Source of the DNA: Burkholderiales bacterium Ga0077544
GTDB taxonomy: Bacteria; Pseudomonadota; Gammaproteobacteria; Burkholderiales; Burkholderiaceae_D
Direction of reading: 5' to 3'
Assembly: GCA_001464355.1 (NCBI GenBank)
Contig: LNEU01000027.1
Location: 1 to 64,000 of the forward strand
DNA length: 64,000 nt
Position numbers and translations under genes: made by a program. Of this stretch, positions 54,184 through 62,593 are shown in pieces. The stretch's first letter is position 1. The number at the start of each line of letters is the position of its first letter. The notes beneath the pieces were generated by a model. The model saw nothing but the letters and a program-made list of their open reading frames with translations, was not told the DNA's origin and did not search any database.

Positions 54184-55329
54184 TTATTTGGTAACAGCCA
54201 CTAGTTCGCGTTTGCCACCCTTGAACGTATAGAGTGTCAGCGTGCCGTCCTTGATGTCACCTTTGCCATCGAAAGCAATCGCGCCGGTGATGCCTGGATA
54301 GTTAATCTTCGCCAGTTCAGGCAAGAATTTTGCAGGTTCGGTCGAGCCGGCTTTTTTCATGGCTTCGACTGCGGCGAAAGTTGCATCGTAGGCATAAGCC
54401 GCGGTGTAGACCACGTCAACACCAAAGCGTTTTTTGTAAGCAGCGCGGAAGTCTTCCACACCTTTTCTGCGCGCTTCAGGAACACCGCCAGCTTCAGCGC
54501 AGATAACTTGATTGTCACCCAGCGCATCGCCTGCCAGACCCGGCAGGGAGCCGGTACAGATACCATCGCCGCCCATGAACTTGGCAGCAATGCCGAGCTG
54601 CTTCATCTGACGCATCATCGGGCCGCCAACCGCATCCATGCCGCCAAAGAAAATGATGTCGGGTTTCTTGGACTTGATCGAGGTCAGGATGGCGTTGAAG
54701 TCGGTTGCCTTGTTGTTGGTGTACTGGCTCGCGACGATGCTGCCGCCTGCACCCTTGACACCTTTGGCGAATTCGTCAGCGACGCCTTGGCCGTAAGCAG
54801 TGCGGTCATCGATGACGGCGATACTTTTTCCACCCAGTGTTTTGACGGCGTACTGACCAAGTACCTGGCCCAATTGCGCATCATTGGCAACCACGCGGAA
54901 GGCGGTTTTGAATCCTTGCTGCGTATATTTTGGATTGGTGGCCGATGGCGAAATTTGCGGAATGCCGGCATTCGAATAAATTCGTGATGCAGGAATCGTG
55001 GTGCCTGAATTCAGATGGCCGATCACGACCGCTACTTTTGCATCTACAAGTTTTTGCGCAGCGGCAGTTGCCTGTTTAGGATCAGCTGCATCGTCTTCAG
55101 CCAGCAGCTGGAATTTCACTTTCTTGCCGGCTATGGTGACGCCTTTGGCGTTCAAATCTTCGACCGCCATTCTGGCACCGTTTTCATTATCCTTGCCCAT
55201 GTGTGCATCGGTGCCGGTGATAGGCGCGACGCTGCCGATCTTGATAATCTGCTCCTGCGCCGAAGCAGTGCCTGCGAGTGCAAATGCGATCAGGCCGGCC
55301 AACGGAATCATTCTGTTCTTGAACTGCAT
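54184..55329 (-). CDS. livK: Branched-chain amino acid ABC transporter, substrate-binding protein (LivK-like)
   Basis: A 381-residue periplasmic protein beginning MQFKNRMIPLAGLIAFALAG, with cleavage near TASAQ. The mature part shows the classic Leu/Ile/Val-binding pattern: IIKIGSVAPITGTDAHMGKDNENGAR, VIGHLNSGTTIPASRIY, DDRTAYGQGVADEFAKG and YAYDATFAAVEAMKKAG. This closeness to E. coli LivJ/LivK makes branched-chain or aliphatic amino acids the likely ligands. No permease genes are adjacent, so it must share one. It is divergent from an Lrp-type regulator. Confidence 0.93.
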   Translation of the reverse strand: MQFKNRMIPLAGLIAFALAGTASAQEQIIKIGSVAPITGTDAHMGKDNENGARMAVEDLNAKGVTIAGKKVKFQLLAEDDAADPKQATAAAQKLVDAKVAVVIGHLNSGTTIPASRIYSNAGIPQISPSATNPKYTQQGFKTAFRVVANDAQLGQVLGQYAVKTLGGKSIAVIDDRTAYGQGVADEFAKGVKGAGGSIVASQYTNNKATDFNAILTSIKSKKPDIIFFGGMDAVGGPMMRQMKQLGIAAKFMGGDGICTGSLPGLAGDALGDNQVICAEAGGVPEARRKGVEDFRAAYKKRFGVDVVYTAAYAYDATFAAVEAMKKAGSTEPAKFLPELAKINYPGITGAIAFDGKGDIKDGTLTLYTFKGGKRELVAVTK

Positions 55330-55443
55330 ATATTTTCTCCTGAGGATTGTAAAAGTACAGAGTAGCTGCAACACTGGCCATGCATGCCTCTCAAGACAAA
55401 GACCTTACAACAGAAGAAATTGCGACGTAAAGCGTTTTTTCCC

Positions 55444-55472
55444 TGATTTACATGATTTTGATTTACACGATT
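55444..55472. repeat. 14-base direct repeat in the livK-lrp intergenic region
   Basis: TGATTTACATGATT (55444-55457) and TGATTTACACGATT (55459-55472) differ by one base and lie just ahead of the proposed start of the Lrp-type gene. They could be regulator half-sites or a recent tandem duplication. Confidence 0.75.
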
Positions 55473-55475
55473 CCT

Positions 55476-55985
55476 ATGCCTAAACTTCATACTCTGGACA
55501 AAGTCGATCGCAAGCTGTTGAACATGCTGCAGAAAGACAATCAAACGCCGACGCGCACGCTGGCCGACGCCGTGCATATTTCGCAGCCCACTTGTCTGCG
55601 TCGGATACGTGACATGCGTGAGGCTGGCATCATCGCGGCCGACGTGGCGATGATAGATCCTTTTGCACTGGGCTACGGCATGCTGGCGTTTCTGGAGGTG
55701 TCACTGGAGAATCAGCAGGACGAGCGCATGGTGGAATTCGAGACGCGCATGAACAAGGAAGCGGAAGTGATGCAGTGTTACTTCGTTTCCGGCGATTACG
55801 ATTATTTCCTGGTGGTCCATGTTGTCGACATGGATGCCTACTATCAATTCGTGAGGCGTGCGATTTCAGGTTCGGGCAATGTCCGGCATTTTCAATCTCG
55901 CTTCCCAATGAAGCGCGCCAAGTTCGATACGCGGATTGCCTTTGATGAAAAGGCTGCCGCAGTGCAGGTTCGAATCGAAAAATAA
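55476..55985 (+). CDS. Lrp/AsnC-family transcriptional regulator
   Basis: A 169-residue protein with an N-terminal helix-turn-helix (KVDRKLLNMLQKDNQTPTRTLADAV, then ISQPTCLRRIRDMREAGII). The C-terminal RAM ligand-binding fold contains VMQCYFVSGDYDYFLVVHVVDMDAYY. Position divergent from livK and close to dadA suggests amino-acid-responsive control of both. The ATG at 55476 gives the typical family start; an in-frame ATG at 55452 would add 8 residues and has no ribosome binding site either. Confidence 0.93.
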   Translation: MPKLHTLDKVDRKLLNMLQKDNQTPTRTLADAVHISQPTCLRRIRDMREAGIIAADVAMIDPFALGYGMLAFLEVSLENQQDERMVEFETRMNKEAEVMQCYFVSGDYDYFLVVHVVDMDAYYQFVRRAISGSGNVRHFQSRFPMKRAKFDTRIAFDEKAAAVQVRIEK

Positions 55986-56006
55986 GCCTGCGTTTGTTTC
56001 AGATAT

Positions 56007-56039
56007 AAAAGGCTGCGTGCAATCACACGCAGCCTTTTT
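56007..56039. terminator. Bidirectional terminator between the Lrp-type gene and dadA
   Basis: GGCTGCGTG (56011-56019) pairs with CACGCAGCC (56026-56034). A and T runs lie on the two sides, and the genes converge on it. Confidence 0.88.
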
Positions 56040-56065
56040 ATTGAACATAGAGGTCAAGCAATTTT

Positions 56066-57382
56066 TCAGGCAGGTACTGATTGCGCGGTCAGGATGCGAC
56101 CCGACGGCTTGTATTCCATGCCGGTGAATTTGAAATCCACTTCCGGCTTGAGCCCGGAAATAATTTCTGCAACTGCGCGACCAGAACCGCAACCCATGGT
56201 CCAGCCCAGAGTACCGTGACCGGTATTCAGGAATAGATTGCTGAACTTGGTCTTGCCTATGTAAGGAACATTCGATGGCGTCAACGGGCGCAAGCCAGTC
56301 CAGTACACCGGATTGTCATAATCACAGGCACCCGGGAACAATTCGCGTGTGCGGCGCGTGATCGCTTCGCAACGCGCAGTATTGAGTTCACGCGTGTAGC
56401 CATTCAATTCGCAAGTGCCTGCCACGCGCAAGCGATCGCCCAGGCGCGAGACCACCAGTTTGTAGCCGTCGTCAGTCAGCGAGACCGATGGTGCGGCGGA
56501 TGGATCGGTCACGTTGTAAGTTGCCGAATATCCCTTGCCCGGATAAATCATCAAATCGATACCCAATGGTTTTGCCAACGCGGTAGAAAAACTACCCATC
56601 GCCAATACAAAGGCATCGGCACGCAGGATTTCGTGGCGACCGTCCGGGTTGATGACTTCTACACCTGTAATCTTGGCGCTGGCACCTGCACCTTCGGTGA
56701 GCAGGCGGGTGACCGTAGTGTTGAACTGGAAGTTGACGCCGGCTGCAGCTGATTTTTTCGCCAGGCCGGAAGTGAATTTGTAGACATCACCCGACTCATC
56801 ATTGGCGGTAAAGTCGCCACCAACTATCTTGTCGCGTATGCTGGCCAATGCAGGTTCGATACGGACCACTTCGTCTGCGCTGATGGAGTCGCGTGGACAA
56901 CCGAGATCGCGCATCAGTTTTGCGGCAGGCAGTGAATCATCGAATTCTTTTTGTTCTGTATAGAAATGCAGGATGCCGCGATTCAGGTTGTCGTATTCCA
57001 ACCCTGTTTCTGCCCGCAAGCCCACCAGAGTCTGGCGACTGTATTCGCAGATGGCGACAATTTGGCGAATATTGTCATTGGTACGGCCTGGCGTGCATTC
57101 ACGCAGGAAGTTCATGGCCCATTTCCACTGCAACCATTCGGGACGGAAGCGATACAGAAGCGGGGCGTCTTCCTTGCCCAGCCATTTCAGGACCTTCATA
57201 GGCGCGGCAGGATTGGCCCAGGGCTCGGCGTGCGAGACGGAAATCTGGCAGCCATTGGCAAAGCTGGTTTCCTGTGCGGCACCAGGTTGGCGATCAATCA
57301 CGGTGACATCATGCCCCGCCTTGTTTAAAAACCATGCGGAAGCGGTACCAATGATGCCTGAACCCAAAACAATTACTTTCAT
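56066..57382 (-). CDS. dadA: D-amino acid dehydrogenase, small subunit
   Basis: A 438-residue FAD-dependent, membrane-associated dehydrogenase that oxidises D-alanine and other D-amino acids to 2-oxo acids. The FAD site is VIVLGSGIIGTASAWFLNKAG (residues 3-23). The GWTMGCGSGRAVAEIISG and TGLRPLTPSNVPYIG blocks near the end are typical of DadA. The upstream region is very AT-rich with an internal palindrome. The alanine racemase partner often paired with dadA is not adjacent. Confidence 0.95.
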   Translation of the reverse strand: MKVIVLGSGIIGTASAWFLNKAGHDVTVIDRQPGAAQETSFANGCQISVSHAEPWANPAAPMKVLKWLGKEDAPLLYRFRPEWLQWKWAMNFLRECTPGRTNDNIRQIVAICEYSRQTLVGLRAETGLEYDNLNRGILHFYTEQKEFDDSLPAAKLMRDLGCPRDSISADEVVRIEPALASIRDKIVGGDFTANDESGDVYKFTSGLAKKSAAAGVNFQFNTTVTRLLTEGAGASAKITGVEVINPDGRHEILRADAFVLAMGSFSTALAKPLGIDLMIYPGKGYSATYNVTDPSAAPSVSLTDDGYKLVVSRLGDRLRVAGTCELNGYTRELNTARCEAITRRTRELFPGACDYDNPVYWTGLRPLTPSNVPYIGKTKFSNLFLNTGHGTLGWTMGCGSGRAVAEIISGLKPEVDFKFTGMEYKPSGRILTAQSVPA

Positions 57383-57495
57383 TACAATCTCCAGCCATGC
57401 GTGTTGAACAATGGCTTCATTGTAGGAAAATATCTATTTTTTATGTGTTCAATAACATCGTCAAAATTTATATAAAAATCTATAAAAATATAATT

Positions 57496-57512
57496 TTTGT
57501 TTTTAAAACAAA
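57496..57512. promoter_or_regulatory. AT-only palindrome upstream of dadA
   Basis: TTTGTTTT and AAAACAAA flank a central T, in an AT-rich stretch (57420-57535) between the dadA start and the stop of the next minus-strand gene. It could be an operator for dadA or the hairpin of a weak terminator for the upstream gene. Confidence 0.4.
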
Positions 57513-57528
57513 TTATTTCGATAATTTT

Positions 57529-58074
57529 TTATTTTTTTGAAAAATGCAAATTGTCGATTTCTTGCGCCACCGCGTCGCTGATGACTTCGCCTAAAGTCTG
57601 CTGCAATCCTTGTTTGATTTCTTCCGTTGCCCGTTGCAGACTGGCGGAAAGCACTTGCTGCAGACGTTCTTCCAGCACAGTATCAATGCGTGACAGCAAT
57701 TGGGTGAGCACGCGCTCACTTATCTTTTGCTCTATTCGCGTCCATTCTTCATCCAGCCAGCCGCTAATCGGTGCATGTTCTACCGGCGCCAGCGGCGTTT
57801 CGATTTCGACTTGCAGTAAGGGGATGTCTGCCAGATATTCAGCGGAGGCAGTGGGTGCGGCAGGTGCAGTGAGGAATGCAGGAATGGGGGCGAAAGGTTG
57901 ATTCGGTGAGAAGTTATATTGCGGCGCTGATGCCTGAGGTGGAACAGATGTTGATGCAGCTGGTGTTTCAACTGACGACGCAGTTGATGACATGGCTGGC
58001 GAGACAATGCGCGCTGGCGCCACGATGACTTCCGTGAGGACCGGGATGCCGGAATCCTGTGTGGGTTTGTTCAT
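57529..58074 (-). CDS. Ala/Pro-rich coiled-coil protein coupled to holC
   Basis: A 181-residue protein. The first ~100 residues are low-complexity Ala/Pro/Ser. The rest is a charged coiled coil (EEWTRIEQKISERVLTQLL, then VLEERLQQVLSASLQRA). The start overlaps the holC stop by 4 bases (ATGA), so it is translationally coupled. No family with a known function is recognised. The fixed link to a DNA polymerase III subunit gene could mean a replication-associated role or simple operon sharing. Confidence 0.75.
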   Translation of the reverse strand: MNKPTQDSGIPVLTEVIVAPARIVSPAMSSTASSVETPAASTSVPPQASAPQYNFSPNQPFAPIPAFLTAPAAPTASAEYLADIPLLQVEIETPLAPVEHAPISGWLDEEWTRIEQKISERVLTQLLSRIDTVLEERLQQVLSASLQRATEEIKQGLQQTLGEVISDAVAQEIDNLHFSKK

Positions 58075-58496
58075 GAGTTTTCAGCTACAAAATGGGTCAG
58101 CGGATAGCCGCGCTGTTTGTAATAACTGTAGCGCTCGCGTCCTGATGCCTTGTCGCCATCGTCGGCGGCGACCACTTCAAACATCCGTTCAAAACGCGCG
58201 AAGTGTTCGGGGGGGGTATCTGACAGATTGATCAGGATTTGATGATGCGGCGATTCCATCGCCTGTTCGGTGGTCAGCAAAATTGGCGTTTGTGCGGCAA
58301 GCGCATCGTCGATCATCACATGCGGCAGAAAGTCATGTTCGGAAAAAGTCCACAGCGCTTCATCCAGTGCAGCAAGTTGCGCGCTATCTTTGGCCAGAAT
58401 TACCAGTTGAAAATTCGCATTGCGTGCCTTGCGCGCAAGTCGGCATGCGTACAGGATTTTGTCTGGAACATTGCTGTGAAAGTCGATACGCGTCAT
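58071..58496 (-). CDS. holC: DNA polymerase III subunit chi
   Basis: A 141-residue clamp-loader-associated protein that binds SSB and joins it to the replisome. It begins MTRIDFHSNVPDKILYACRLARKA. LDEALWTFSEHDFLPHV and PILLTTEQAMESPHHQILINLSD follow, all typical of HolC. It is the first gene of a two-gene unit with the coiled-coil protein. Confidence 0.93.
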   Translation of the reverse strand: MTRIDFHSNVPDKILYACRLARKARNANFQLVILAKDSAQLAALDEALWTFSEHDFLPHVMIDDALAAQTPILLTTEQAMESPHHQILINLSDTPPEHFARFERMFEVVAADDGDKASGRERYSYYKQRGYPLTHFVAENS

Positions 58497-58530
58497 AAGG
58501 TCAGGCTGATTTTAAATAAAAACGTTTTGT

Positions 58531-59148
58531 TCAGAAACGGAAACCCGGCGGCGCATTGCCGGTAGCCGGCAGGGTATCGGTAGGCGTTGCGGCGGGCTTG
58601 CTGTCTACAGCAGCCTTGGCTTCCGCTGTCTTGGCTTTCGGTGCAGCTGATTCAGGTGTCGGGTTGCGATAGGTCTTCGGTAACTGGCTAGTGGCCGGAT
58701 AGCCGGCGCTGGTCAATGCGGTATCCCATAACTCGGAATTAAAGCCGGATTGTTTTTGTGAGCCGATGGTCGCGAAGGGTAATTTTTTATCACCGCCGAC
58801 TTGTTTCAGGCGCGCGATTTCTTCATTGGTGTTGACGGTTTTTTCTGCGAACGGAACACCGCGTGTCGTCAGCAAGTTGCGCGCGTCGATACATGCTTCG
58901 CACTTGTCAGTTGTATAGAGCGTGACTGGACTGCTTTTGACGGCCTGTGCGAGTTCATATGGCAGGCCGACGGTAGATGGGCCGCTAGCGACAGACTTTT
59001 CTTCCACCTTTTTTGCCGACGATGGCGGTGGTGTGTCGCTATAGGTGATCTTGCCGTCGGGCGCGACCCATTTATATAGCTGGGCATGGGCATGCGTCGA
59101 AACTAGCAATGTGATCAGTAGCGACAGCGGCAGCAAACCGTTCTTCAT
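58531..59148 (-). CDS. Secreted DUF4124 plus glutaredoxin-like protein
   Basis: A 205-residue protein. A signal peptide (ending THAHA) precedes a DUF4124 domain (QLYKWVAPDGKITYSDTPPP). A thioredoxin/glutaredoxin-like domain follows (about residues 73-150) with CEAC as redox-like cysteines (TTDKCEACIDARNLLTTRG) and LPFATIGSQKQSGF in the cis-proline region. An Ala/Pro/Lys-rich tail ends it. A periplasmic disulfide role is plausible but unproven, as the CXXC order differs from DsbA and Grx standards. Confidence 0.8.
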   Translation of the reverse strand: MKNGLLPLSLLITLLVSTHAHAQLYKWVAPDGKITYSDTPPPSSAKKVEEKSVASGPSTVGLPYELAQAVKSSPVTLYTTDKCEACIDARNLLTTRGVPFAEKTVNTNEEIARLKQVGGDKKLPFATIGSQKQSGFNSELWDTALTSAGYPATSQLPKTYRNPTPESAAPKAKTAEAKAAVDSKPAATPTDTLPATGNAPPGFRF

Positions 59149-59257
59149 CTTTTTGTCCCGTGTATCGTTTTAAGAAAACTATTGCATTAGAACTCACGCA
59201 CTACAACTCACAGACTGCCACTCTCGCATAAAACTTTTTGTGTCACAGCTCGGTTGC

Positions 59258-59292
59258 ACAATCGGCTCATTGATATGGAATGAGCCGATTGT
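59258..59292 (-). terminator. 14-bp perfect hairpin after prlC
   Basis: The arms at 59258-59271 and 59279-59292 are perfectly complementary (core AATCGGCTCATT) around a 7-base loop, 9 bases after the prlC stop on the minus strand. No long T tract follows, so it may end transcription weakly or protect the mRNA 3' end. Confidence 0.6.
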
Positions 59293-59301
59293 TTAACTAC
59301 T

Positions 59302-61383
59302 TCAGGCAGCCATGCCACTGTGTCGCAACAAGGCGTCTATGGTTGGTTCGCGACCACGGAAGGCCTTGAATGAATCGATTGCCGGTCGTGAACCGCCCAT
59401 CGCCAGAATCTCGCGCAGGAAGCGCGCGCCTGTATCACCGGACAGGACATTACCGCTGGCTTTGCCGGCTTCTTCAAACGCGCCGTAGGCATCAGCGGAC
59501 AAGACTTCAGCCCACTTGTAGCTATAGTAACCGGCCGCGTAGCCACCGGCAAAGATATGCGCGAACGAATGCTGGAAGCGATTGAATTCCGGCGGTGTCA
59601 TGACTGATACTTGTGCACGTACCGCGTTGACGACTTCTTGTACGCTTTGCTTGCCTGCAGGCTGGTAATCGTAATGCAGGTGCATATCGAGCAGCGAGAA
59701 TTCCACCTGGCGCAAAGTTTGCAAACCAGACTGGAAGTTTTTCGCCGCGATCATTTTGTCGAACAACGCGCGCGGTAATGCAGCACCAGTATCGGCATGC
59801 GCCGTCATGTGCTGCAGCACATCCCATTCCCAGCAAAAGTTTTCCATGAATTGCGATGGCAGTTCAACCGCATCCCATTCAACGCCGGAGATACCCGACA
59901 CGCCAAGCTCCTCGACGCGCGTCAGCATGTGATGCAAGCCGTGGCCGAATTCATGGAATAACGTAATCACTTCATCGTGCGTGAACAACGCCGGTTTGGC
60001 TTTGCCATTAACGATTGCAGGTTCGGTGAAGTTGCATGTCAGGTAAGCGACGGGCGTTTGGATGCCGTCCTTACCGTTGGTTTCTGCGAGACGACGGCGA
60101 CCGCGCGCATCATCCATCCATGCGCCGCCGCGTTTGCCCTGGCGTGCGTACAGATCTATATAGAACTGGCCGATTAGCGTGCCATCTTTTTCGATGCGGA
60201 AGAACTTCACATCCGGATGCCAGACCGGTGCGCTGTCGGGTTTGATCGCGACCGAGAACAGCGTTTCAATTGTGCGGAACAAACCGGCGATGACTTTCGG
60301 TTCAGGAAAATACTGTTTCACTTCCTGTTCGGAAAACGCATAACGCTGTTCGCGCAGTTTTTCCGAGGCATAGGTGACATCCCATGCTTCCAGTTTTTCT
60401 ATGCCCAGTTCTTTTTGCGCAAAGCTGCGCAGCTCGGTCAAATCTTTTTCTGCAAATGGACGCGCGCGCTTGGCCAGGTCTTGCAGGAAGGCGATGACTT
60501 GATCCGGCGTTTGCGCCATCTTCGATACCAACGATACTTCGGCGTAATTTTTATAGCCTAGCAATTTGGCTTCCTCATCGCGCAATTGCAGGATGTCGAC
60601 GATGTTTTGTGTATTGTCCCAGGCCGGTTGATTGGCGAGCTCGGATGCCTTGGTCGCATTGGCGCGATAGATCGTTTCACGCAAGTTGCGTTTATCCGCG
60701 TATTGCAGGATAGGGAAATAAGAAGGGAAGTGCAGCGTGAATTTATAGCCGCTCTTGCTATCTTTTTCTGCCGCAGCACGCGCTGCCTGCTTTGCGTCAT
60801 CAGGCAAGCCGGCCAGTTCTGCTTCATCCTCAATGAAGAGCGCGTACTCATTGGTCGCGTCGAGAATATTTTCAGAAAATTTTGTAGTGAGCGCAGCGTG
60901 CTTTTCTTGAATCTCTGCAAAGCGCGGCTTTTGCTCTTCCGTGAGTTCGGCACCGCCAAGGCGGAAGTCGCGCACGGCATTTTCAATGATTTTTTTGCGT
61001 GCAACTGAATAGCCGGCGTAGTCAGGTCCGAGTTGCAGCGCCTTGTAATTAGTAAACAGCGTCAGGTTTTGCGCCAGTTCGGTCCAGAACTCAGTGATCT
61101 TGGGCTGATTTTCGTTATACACAGCACGCAATTCAGGCGTATCGACGACGGCGTTTAAGTGACCAACGATGCCCCACGCCCTGCCAAGTTTTTCTGTGAC
61201 GTTTTCCAATGGCTCGACAAAATTTTCCCATGTCACTTGCGCAATCGGTTCTTCAAGTTCCTTGACGACAGTGCGGCATTGGTCCAGCAGGCTGTCGATC
61301 GCAGGACCGATGTAGTCAGGTTTGATGGCTTCGAATTGTGGAAGATCGGAAAAATCCAGCAGCGGGTTCAGGGCAATATTCAT
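59302..61383 (-). CDS. prlC: Oligopeptidase A
   Basis: A 693-residue M3-family zinc metallopeptidase that degrades short peptides, including cleaved signal peptides, in the cytoplasm. The zinc site is TLFHEFGHGLHHML (HEXXH), with the downstream glutamate in SGVEWDAVELPSQFMENFCWE. It starts [20 protein letters not shown], as expected. The ATG at 61383 overlaps the folD stop by one base (TGATG), coupling the two. Longer in-frame versions would run into folD. Confidence 0.95.
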   Translation of the reverse strand: MNIALNPLLDFSDLPQFEAIKPDYIGPAIDSLLDQCRTVVKELEEPIAQVTWENFVEPLENVTEKLGRAWGIVGHLNAVVDTPELRAVYNENQPKITEFWTELAQNLTLFTNYKALQLGPDYAGYSVARKKIIENAVRDFRLGGAELTEEQKPRFAEIQEKHAALTTKFSENILDATNEYALFIEDEAELAGLPDDAKQAARAAAEKDSKSGYKFTLHFPSYFPILQYADKRNLRETIYRANATKASELANQPAWDNTQNIVDILQLRDEEAKLLGYKNYAEVSLVSKMAQTPDQVIAFLQDLAKRARPFAEKDLTELRSFAQKELGIEKLEAWDVTYASEKLREQRYAFSEQEVKQYFPEPKVIAGLFRTIETLFSVAIKPDSAPVWHPDVKFFRIEKDGTLIGQFYIDLYARQGKRGGAWMDDARGRRRLAETNGKDGIQTPVAYLTCNFTEPAIVNGKAKPALFTHDEVITLFHEFGHGLHHMLTRVEELGVSGISGVEWDAVELPSQFMENFCWEWDVLQHMTAHADTGAALPRALFDKMIAAKNFQSGLQTLRQVEFSLLDMHLHYDYQPAGKQSVQEVVNAVRAQVSVMTPPEFNRFQHSFAHIFAGGYAAGYYSYKWAEVLSADAYGAFEEAGKASGNVLSGDTGARFLREILAMGGSRPAIDSFKAFRGREPTIDALLRHSGMAA

Positions 61384-62234
61384 CAGTTGGTTTCTCTCTC
61401 TGCTGCTTCTATGGTGTTCACCAGAAGCATGGTAATGGTCATGGGGCCGACACCTCCCGGTACTGGCGAGATATGGCTGGCGACTTCCTTGGCTGCAGCG
61501 AAATCGACATCGCCACACAGCTTGCCGTTGTCATCGCGGTTGATGCCGACGTCGATCACGATGGCGCCGGGTTTGATCATGTCGGCGGTCAGCGTGTTGC
61601 GGCGTCCGGTGGCAGCCACGACGATGTCGGCTTGACGTGTGTGATAGCCGAGATCGGCGGTTCCACTATGACAGATGGTGACGGTAGCGTTGGCTTGCAA
61701 GAGCAATAATGCCATCGGTTTGCCTACGGTATTGCTACGACCTATCACTACCGCGTGTTTGCCTGCGATTTTGGTACCTGTGCTTTCGATCAGCTTCATG
61801 CAGCCGTAAGGCGTACATGGGCGGAAACCCGGCAAGCCGGTCAGTAATTCACCGGCGCTCAATACCGAATAGCCATCCACGTCCTTGCGCGGCGAGATTG
61901 CTTCAATCACTTTGGTCGGATCAATATGTTTAGGCAAGGGCATCTGGACCAGAATGCCGTGAATTTTCGGATCATTGTTCAGTGCAGCAATGCGTGCCAG
62001 CAAAGCGGCTTCGGTCAGATCGGCTTCGTATTTTTCCATTAAAGAGAACAAGCCGTTGTCTTCACATGCCTTGACCTTGTTGCGCACATAAACCTGCGAA
62101 GCCGGATCGGCGCCCACCAGAATCACAGCCAGGCCTGGTTGATTGCCTTTGACCGTTAGCGCGGCGGCACGGGCTGCCACGTCCTGGCGAAGTTGTTGGG
62201 AAAGCAAATTGCCGTCAATGATTTGTGCGCTCAT
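61383..62234 (-). CDS. folD: Methylene-tetrahydrofolate dehydrogenase / cyclohydrolase
   Basis: A 283-residue bifunctional enzyme of one-carbon metabolism. It shows [23 protein letters not shown] (with the catalytic lysine of the YVRNK motif), [27 protein letters not shown] and the NADP motif [18 protein letters not shown]. The C-terminal [17 protein letters not shown] is the family signature. It is divergent from aceE and co-transcribed with prlC. Confidence 0.97.
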   Translation of the reverse strand: MSAQIIDGNLLSQQLRQDVAARAAALTVKGNQPGLAVILVGADPASQVYVRNKVKACEDNGLFSLMEKYEADLTEAALLARIAALNNDPKIHGILVQMPLPKHIDPTKVIEAISPRKDVDGYSVLSAGELLTGLPGFRPCTPYGCMKLIESTGTKIAGKHAVVIGRSNTVGKPMALLLLQANATVTICHSGTADLGYHTRQADIVVAATGRRNTLTADMIKPGAIVIDVGINRDDNGKLCGDVDFAAAKEVASHISPVPGGVGPMTITMLLVNTIEAAERETN

Positions 62235-62593
62235 GAATGGATAAAGTGATTAAGAAGGTGAGTAAGAATGTAACTAAGCAGAAAGACTGATTATAAGGGA
62301 CTGAAAAGCAGGGCATGTAAACGCAGCGGATTGAGCCTTGTAAGAAAGTCGTAAGCTATTATGCTCAAGACATGATTTGCAGCTTGATCCGATTTTTCAA
62401 AATGGGCTAAAAGCCTTTAAAAATGCTGCTTTGCGACATAATTTCGCATTATGGTAAATGATATCGCCATTTGAAAATAATAAAAACAGCTGTTAAACTC
62501 GGCGCAATCTGCAGGACTATATGTGTTATCAGTTTTAAAAATGACGCCCGTTTTTACAAAAAACGGCATTAAAGATCAATCAGGAGACAAACG
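62235..62593 (+). promoter_or_regulatory. 359-base intergenic region with aceE promoter
   Basis: TTGAAA (62471-62476) and TAAACT (62494-62499) are 17 bases apart, about 95 bases before the aceE ATG, with a TG just upstream of the -10 box. They form the best sigma-70 promoter visible. The rest holds no supported gene; the folD promoter should lie in the left part, on the minus strand. Confidence 0.5.
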
